A stretch of DNA of 64,000 nt from positions 62,001 to 126,000 of the forward strand of contig CANXME010002569.1 in assembly GCA_948144175.1 (NCBI GenBank). Direction: 5' to 3'. Every line of letters starts with the position of its first letter. Position 1 is the first letter of the stretch. This document shows, one piece after another, positions 60,374 to 64,000 of the stretch. The translations under genes were made by a program, and so were the position numbers. Below the pieces are notes generated by a model. That model searched no databases. It was not told the origin of the DNA and saw only the letters and a list, made by a program, of their open reading frames with translations. This DNA is from Closterium sp. NIES-65. Its lineage: Eukaryota; Streptophyta; Zygnematophyceae; Desmidiales; Closteriaceae.

Positions 60374-61460
60374 TGCTGCTCCTGCTCCTGCTGCTGCTGG
60401 TGTTGCTGCTTCTTTGACAGGTCTGGCATCCGTTGCTGCTTCAGCGGGTGGAGCTGGTAATTTGGCGGGTGGTAGGGTCCTTGGGAGAGGCACCAGTGAC
60501 GGGGAAGCACCTGGTTCAGGTGAAAGGAGAGCATGGGTGCACGGTTCAGCAGGTGAGAGGAGAGCAGCTGGGCGGTCCCATGTGAGACGGAGTGATAAGA
60601 GGCATAGCACGGTCACCAGTGGCTCTGGTGGCGAGTATCCTGCTGCTGCTGCTGCTGCGGCCGCTGGTGGTGGTGGTGGTGGCAGGGTGAGTGGGTTTGA
60701 GAGTGTGCTGGATTTCACAGGATTCTCTCCCGCTACTTCAGCTTCCTCGATTGGAACACTGTCCCCTGCCCTTACAACCTTTGAGGCGCCTCAAAAGTCT
60801 TTATCGTTTGGGACTCTATCCCCTGCCCTTACACGCACACCATCGCCATCACTCTCACCAGCACCAACACCCGCCACACCACCACCAGCATTCCCAACAG
60901 CAGCACCAGCAGCAGCACCACAAGCAGCACCACAAGCAGCACCACAAGCAGCACCACAAGCAGCACCACAAGCAGCACCACAAGCAGCACCACAAGCAGC
61001 ACCAGCCCCGATAGAAATGGCACGGGAGCCGGCGACAGTGGGGGAGAGGCTGGGGGTGCTGTCTGGTCGGCGGGTGATGGTGGTGGATGACAACGTGGTG
61101 AACCGCAAGGTGGCCAGCAAGCTGCTGGAAAGGCATGGCGCGCGAGTCACCGCCGTCGATGGCGGCATGAAAGCCGTAGACGCCCTCGCCCCGCCCCACC
61201 CCTACGATCTCGTTCTCATGGACCTCCAGATGCCGGGCATGGATGGGCTGGAGGCGACTCGCAGGATCCGGGCGCGGGAGAGGGCTCAGGGCGGGGGGCA
61301 TGTGGCCATCATTGCTCTCACAGCGGATGTGATTGCCGGCACGCGCCAGCAGTGCTTTGCCGTCGGCATGGATGACTACCTCTCCAAACCCCTCCACGAC
61401 ACCCACCTCTCCAAGGCCGTCTGGCGCTGTCTCGCCAATACATTATCATACCCACTATAA
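46570..61460 (+). CDS. HK-C: CHASE-domain hybrid histidine kinase, 10 exons, 2,429 aa, intact frame
   Basis: Exons: 46570-47265, 47873-48078, 49225-49304, 49674-49892, 53745-54279, 54626-54882, 55471-55769, 56003-56654, 56993-57105, 57228-61460; all GT-AG, phases consistent, stop TAA. Exon lengths equal those of HK-A for exons 2, 3, 6, 7 and 9. The acidic leader is 232 residues and starts M-D-C-T-G. TM1 is in exon 2, CHASE in exons 3-5, TM2 and H654 (S-H-E-I-R-T-P) in exon 6. ATPase boxes include N ([11 protein letters not shown]) and a G2 box reading G-T-G-I-S-L-S, the same Gly-to-Ser change as HK-B. The receiver-like domain is again split by Gln, Glu and Ser tracts, and a 30-residue Ala run precedes the receiver, whose Asp is D2351. 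Known family role: His-to-Asp phosphorelay input in cytokinin signalling; ligand binding here is not proven. Intron 4 carries a hAT element. Confidence 0.87.
47378..47580. repeat. Alternating GTGC/GT microsatellite in HK-C intron 1
   Basis: About 200 bp of gtgcgtgtgcgt, purine-pyrimidine alternating, a type of sequence able to adopt Z-DNA. Overlapping cysteine/valine and threonine/histidine frames are artefacts. Confidence 0.93.
47701..47803. repeat. Direct duplication, 68-bp period, in HK-C intron 1
   Basis: gggatgagagggaaaacacg with its following sequence occurs at 47704 and again 68 bp later. The second copy runs into the pyrimidine tract of the exon-2 acceptor. Confidence 0.8.
48083..48437. 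repeat. 15-bp minisatellite in HK-C intron 2, about 23 copies
   Basis: aggacagggcagggc changes to aggacagggtagggc after about seven units and then repeats unchanged. It lies directly after the exon-2 donor (48079). The pattern of variants shows outward expansion of one mutated unit. It is G-rich on the plus strand (possible quadruplex). Confidence 0.96.
48437..48630 (+). pseudogene. Relics of exon 2 in HK-C intron 2
   Basis: gcactgcgaggacgagtg occurs twice (48437 and 48515). The second copy continues as a decayed version of the exon-2 end (S-V-S-D-F-I, then ccttgatacg in place of ctggatacg). Confidence 0.8.
48890..49010. repeat. 15-bp pyrimidine minisatellite in HK-C intron 2
   Basis: cccttctaccttctt is repeated about eight times. 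It forms a long polypyrimidine tract upstream of an exon-3 relic and exon 3. Confidence 0.94.
49103..49178 (+). pseudogene. Relic of exon 3 in HK-C intron 2
   Basis: agcatgaaggaacacttgcg...cttcactcacgctactcttg copies exon 3 (49225-49304) but ends in ...gagtcgacctaa with no donor. Confidence 0.85.
49290..49485 (+). repeat. 34-bp tandem repeat of the exon-3 end and donor, six copies, HK-C
   Basis: catggcatcatgtaagctg-type units start at 49328, 49362, 49396, 49430 and 49464, in register with the true exon end (49294). Several keep a usable donor (gtaagc, gtgagc). HK-A amplified the same junction with a 70-bp unit. Confidence 0.9.
49893..50376 (+). repeat. Exon-4 end relics and a 36-bp minisatellite, HK-C intron 4
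   Basis: tgctgctacgacatgctgga, the end of exon 4, recurs at about 49962 and 49984, the last followed by gtgagtga. From 50056 a 36-bp unit (ggtcaatcttcttctcatgg...) repeats about nine times up to the hAT element; two and a half more units lie on the other side (53396-53490). Confidence 0.92.
50846..52990 (+). pseudogene. hAT-family transposase with one in-frame TAG
   Basis: The frame from ATG 50846 to the stop at 52990 is 715 codons, broken only by TAG at 52226-52228 (codon 461), after G-M-M-G-R-I. N-terminal: BED-type zinc finger (Y-E-C-K-F-C-S-N-L, with Cys and His about 14-18 residues on, near 51015-51080). Middle: DUF659-like RNase-H fold start (T-V-S-S-D-M-M-T-D, with [11 protein letters not shown]). 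C-terminal: hAT dimerisation region ([10 protein letters not shown]) and an acidic tail. No intron is needed. The two sides of the TAG are in the same frame, so a point mutation, a sequencing error or stop-codon readthrough would each explain it. Confidence 0.88.
53215..53250. repeat. Poly-C run in the hAT 3' region
   Basis: About 27 consecutive C between 53220 and 53247 in the 3' untranslated part of the element. Its exact length is unreliable. Confidence 0.8.
53577..53665 (+). pseudogene. Relic of exon 5 in HK-C intron 4
   Basis: gacatgatgatccaccgggc...catcgactcacc...gtcatgtc copies the exon-5 start (gacatgatccaccgggccat, 53759) with small indels. It lies on the far side of the hAT insertion. 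Confidence 0.8.
54391..54507. repeat. CA / GCAC microsatellite in HK-C intron 5
   Basis: cacaca followed by cgcacgcacg, about 115 bp. Intron 5 of HK-A, at the same position, holds the CATA repeat, so this intron is repeat-prone in both paralogues. Confidence 0.93.
54883..55470. other. HK-C intron 6, no gene inside
   Basis: This 588-bp intron has ordinary composition; nothing was recognised. Confidence 0.6.
57871..58060 (+). repeat. Gln/Glu-coding repeat in HK-C exon 10
   Basis: caggagcaggag units, the counterpart of 40703-40918 in HK-B. A purer CAG run encoding Ser or Gln follows at 58400-58490. Confidence 0.94.
60280..60375 (+). repeat. GCT-triplet run encoding about 30 Ala in HK-C exon 10
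   Basis: gctgctgct from about 60283 to 60370, with cctgct units at the end. HK-B has only a short A-A-T-A at the same place and HK-A none, so it expanded in HK-C. Confidence 0.95.
60903..61005 (+). repeat. 15-bp repeat (P-Q-A-A) before the receiver of HK-C
   Basis: caccacaagcag units, about seven, encode a P-Q-A-A repeat directly before the conserved V-G-E-R-L-G-V-L linker of the receiver. Confidence 0.9.
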
Positions 61461-61874
61461 ATGCATTATGGATGTTTAGGACTCTAGAAAATACAAGCTG
61501 GTGATTCATGAATCCAAGGACGAAGTTTTTTGGAGAACCTGGTATTTGGACCAAATAGAGAGTTCAACATGGTTGAAGTATGGCTTTGAGTAGGAGTGAG
61601 AATCATATTTATTAGAGTGAAAGTTGGCCATCGATATTCAGTTCCTGTTTGTTTCGGTAATGGAAGATGAGGCAAAGCACTTCTGATCCGATCGGACCGT
61701 ACATGTGCAGGGTGCGCTTGCGAGGCCCGAGCCCGAGTTCTGTGATTGGCTTGCCCAAGGTGTGTATGTACAACAGGCTGTGTGCGTTCCTGTGGTGCGC
61801 TGTCATCAGGGCCTCAGATTCGTTTTGGGTGACCCTGAGCACTCAGGGTCCTTTGGGGCTGTAACACTGATCAT
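61461..61874. other. 3' flank of HK-C, resembling flanks of HK-A and HK-B
   Basis: gatccgatcggaccgtacatgt, gcgcttgcgaggcc and gttcctgtggtgcgctgtcat recur in the flanks after HK-B (about 45255-45310) and HK-A (about 30590-30650). The likeness breaks at about 61830, near the hAT element. No coding sequence was seen. Confidence 0.6.
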
Positions 61875-64000
61875 CAGGGTTGTAAATGGAGAAACACTGA
61901 TTTCTCAGGGTTAGAAAAAAAAAACCCTGACACATCAGCGTGAGTTAAAAAAAAAACACTGGCGGTGAGAATCCACAACTATCACAAGTATAATAAGTTA
62001 AGAAAAGTTCAAATATGGTTCTAATGAGCTTCTAATCTAACTACAGGCACAGACCAATTGGCACTCACACTGCACACACAATTCACATCACAGACATGTC
62101 CTCATCTTCGTCACTACCACCACCATCGCTCATAGAACCGTGCCTGTGCACGGGGGTCTCTGTCCCCCACACAGAGCCAGCACCACCAGCATCATCCTCG
62201 TCCACCTTCTCTTTCCCCTTAGCACGAGGTTGCTTCTTTGGTGCTGCCACTGTTGTGATGGGCTTGCGCTTCTTGTACGCCCTCCAGATATTCACCACCT
62301 CCACCCAGTCGGGCTCGTATGGCAGCAATGCCATGCACATGAGGTCCGACAGCCGCGCATCCTTGATGGCACCCCTCAGCCAGCTCTTGATGATGTTTTG
62401 ACGCTAGAACCCCCGCTCGCACTCGACTGTGCTCAACGGTAGCACAGCGACAACCATCCACAGCTTCACCAGGTTGGGGTACGCGTCCTCCCAGTCAGGA
62501 GACTTCAGCATCGCTGAGAGACCCGGGTAGAACTTTCTCTCGGACTTCGGGGCTCCAGCGAGAACCGTGCAGAACGTGCGGAGCTCCTTGAAAGCCTTCT
62601 TCTTGTTGACACCTGGAGGGAGTCAGGGAGTGCGCAAGCACAAGGAAAAGAACAAGGTAAGCAAGGCTCACCAGACAAGTGGTGCCAGTGTTTAGGTGCT
62701 ACACAACAAAGCAGCACAAACAACGATGCACAGACCAAAGAGAAGTACGTACCTGGAACGATCTCATCGCTCTCTTGGGCCCTGAAGAGCATCGTGAGGG
62801 ACTCTAGGTGCTCCGTGTAGACCATGGAACGCTCATGCCGTCCATGGGGCCACTCGTCGGGCATGAAAAGCTTCACACCGCTCAACTTGTCGAGTGAACC
62901 CAATCGCTCATCCAGGTTATGCACGAGCGCCTCCACCATCGCCGTGCACTGCTCCACGCATCGCTCATGGGTCCCTGCAATGGGGTAGCCTTCAAGGGGG
63001 GAATCATGCAGCACATAGCAGTGAGAAGTGGGCCGGCCGTCGGAGTCAACCCACTCGACCTCCACTCTCCGCACCCCATTCGGTCCATGTCGTGCAATGA
63101 AGGGGGACAGCTTCTCGTTCAGGCCGCCGCCGAAGTCGTCGCCACAATCCACATAACGGCTGTTGATGTGGGTTGTCGTGCGACGGATCTGGCCTTGAAT
63201 CGCCAGCAGGTCAATCTGCCACACAAAAACAGTAGGGAAAGCACAACCATGTTTCAATCATGAAGCAGAACTAGCCGTAGCTAGCGGCCCTAAACCCACA
63301 GTCCTCACGGCACACAGGGATGCACAGGCAAAAGCAGGATCTCACCTGTCGATGCTGGAACGTCTTGCTGAGCACGTTCAGCTGTTCCAGCACGTCAGCG
63401 AGGAAGCGCAGCATGAACTGGAATCTGTAGCTAGTCACCATCTGGTACATGGGCTTGTTTCCCAGCTCGTGCACCATCACGACAACCCCTGGAAGGACTG
63501 CAAGGAGTCGGTAGACTGCATCGCCGCGTGAGAGCCAACGCACATCATTGATTCCTTGGAGCTCCAGGTTAGTATGAGTGAAGACTTCCTGAAGGTCCAG
63601 GAAGCGCTGGTGCCAGGGTCCTGATGAGCCGAGGTAGGTGGAGAGCCAGCGGATGAAGCTGTCGACCATGCCAAACTCCGGTAGGGACTCTGCCGCGTCC
63701 TTGGCCGCGAGTGCTTCCCTGCGATTAAAACAAAAAACAGTCGCATCTGGTTAAGTAGAAGGAAGGACACCATGTTCAAATAACAAATACCAGTCGCATC
63801 GGACACTGCATCAACCACCGTACCTGTGAGCGATGCAGTGGCAGGACACCAGATGCGGAACGCGCGTCCTCAGCCTCGCCACCAGCCCGTTTTTGGATCC
63901 GACCATGACGCTCGCCCCGTCGGTGCTGATGCCCGTGATTCGGTGCAGGTCAATGCCGACGGCATTGACATGGGATAAGAGCAACGCCACCAGCGATGCG
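61875..64000 (-). mobile_element. hAT transposon, 3' part (cut by the window end)
   Basis: The outer end begins CAGGGTTGTAAATGG at 61875, the form of a hAT terminus. Nearby cagggt/accctg repeats (61835-61945) look subterminal. The other end lies beyond the window, so the target duplication cannot be tested. Confidence 0.6.
62083..64000 (-). pseudogene. hAT-family transposase (ZNF862-like type), 5'-incomplete, four exons visible, one in-frame TAG
   Basis: Minus-strand exons: beyond 64000 to 63824, 63718-63346, 63215-62753, 62612-62083; GT-AG, phases consistent, stop TGA. Exon motifs in order: S-T-D-G-A-S-V-M-V-G, C-H-C-I-A-H-R-E-A-L-A-A-K-D, D-V-R-W-L-S-R-G-D-A-V, F-L-A-D-V-L-E-Q-L-N-V-L-S-K, then the dimerisation block L-S-T-V-E-C-E-R-G-F followed by TAG (62406-62404) and R-Q-N-I-I-K-S. 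Most family members have Ser at the TAG position. The tail is Lys-rich, then acidic. The family transposes by cut-and-paste with a DDE-type RNase-H fold. Because of the TAG the copy is probably dead or read through. Confidence 0.83.

Overview
The window is eukaryotic nuclear DNA from the green plant lineage. The evidence is spliced genes with GT-AG introns, cytokinin-receptor-type hybrid histidine kinases, TTTAGGG-type telomere-like motifs, and hAT and MITE transposons with plant-like ends. The repeat-laden introns and the kinase family suggest a streptophyte alga or early-diverging land plant. A Chara-like charophyte is my best guess, but the species cannot be proven from this window.

Layout. 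(1) 1-14.9 kb is transposon territory. It holds a 255-bp MITE, then a two-gene convergent unit: a spliced tyrosine recombinase of the Crypton/NDC10_II type (+, 2937-6276) facing a six-exon gene (-, 11953-6601) with a coiled coil and an AP2-like motif. After these come a 153-bp tandem duplication, a hairpin and a second MITE family. (2) 15.1-61.5 kb is a head-to-tail array of three paralogous CHASE-domain hybrid histidine kinases, here called HK-A, HK-B and HK-C. I rebuilt all three exon by exon, and the splice phases agree in all three (10, 11 and 10 exons). The domain order is acidic N-terminus, TM1, CHASE, TM2, His-kinase dimerisation domain, ATPase, receiver-like domain, receiver. HK-A and HK-C are open from start to stop (2,876 and 2,429 aa). 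HK-B has a 1-nt frameshift in exon 1. (3) 61.9-64 kb is the 3' part of another hAT transposase (-), running off the window.

The kinases should act together in a multistep phosphorelay: hormone sensing by CHASE, autophosphorylation on the His of S-H-E-I-R-T-P, and transfer to the receiver Asp of [11 protein letters not shown]. Unusual features are very long low-complexity inserts inside and after the receiver-like domain, partial exon relics next to most functional exons, and tandem amplification of exon 3'-ends together with their 5' splice sites. A complete-looking hAT element (3,019 bp, 8-bp target duplication) sits in an HK-C intron, and nested non-autonomous hAT-like elements sit in an HK-B intron.

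All three transposase or recombinase genes carry exactly one in-frame TAG, while the kinase frames contain none. All assignments are by reading motifs; no database or alignment program was used.
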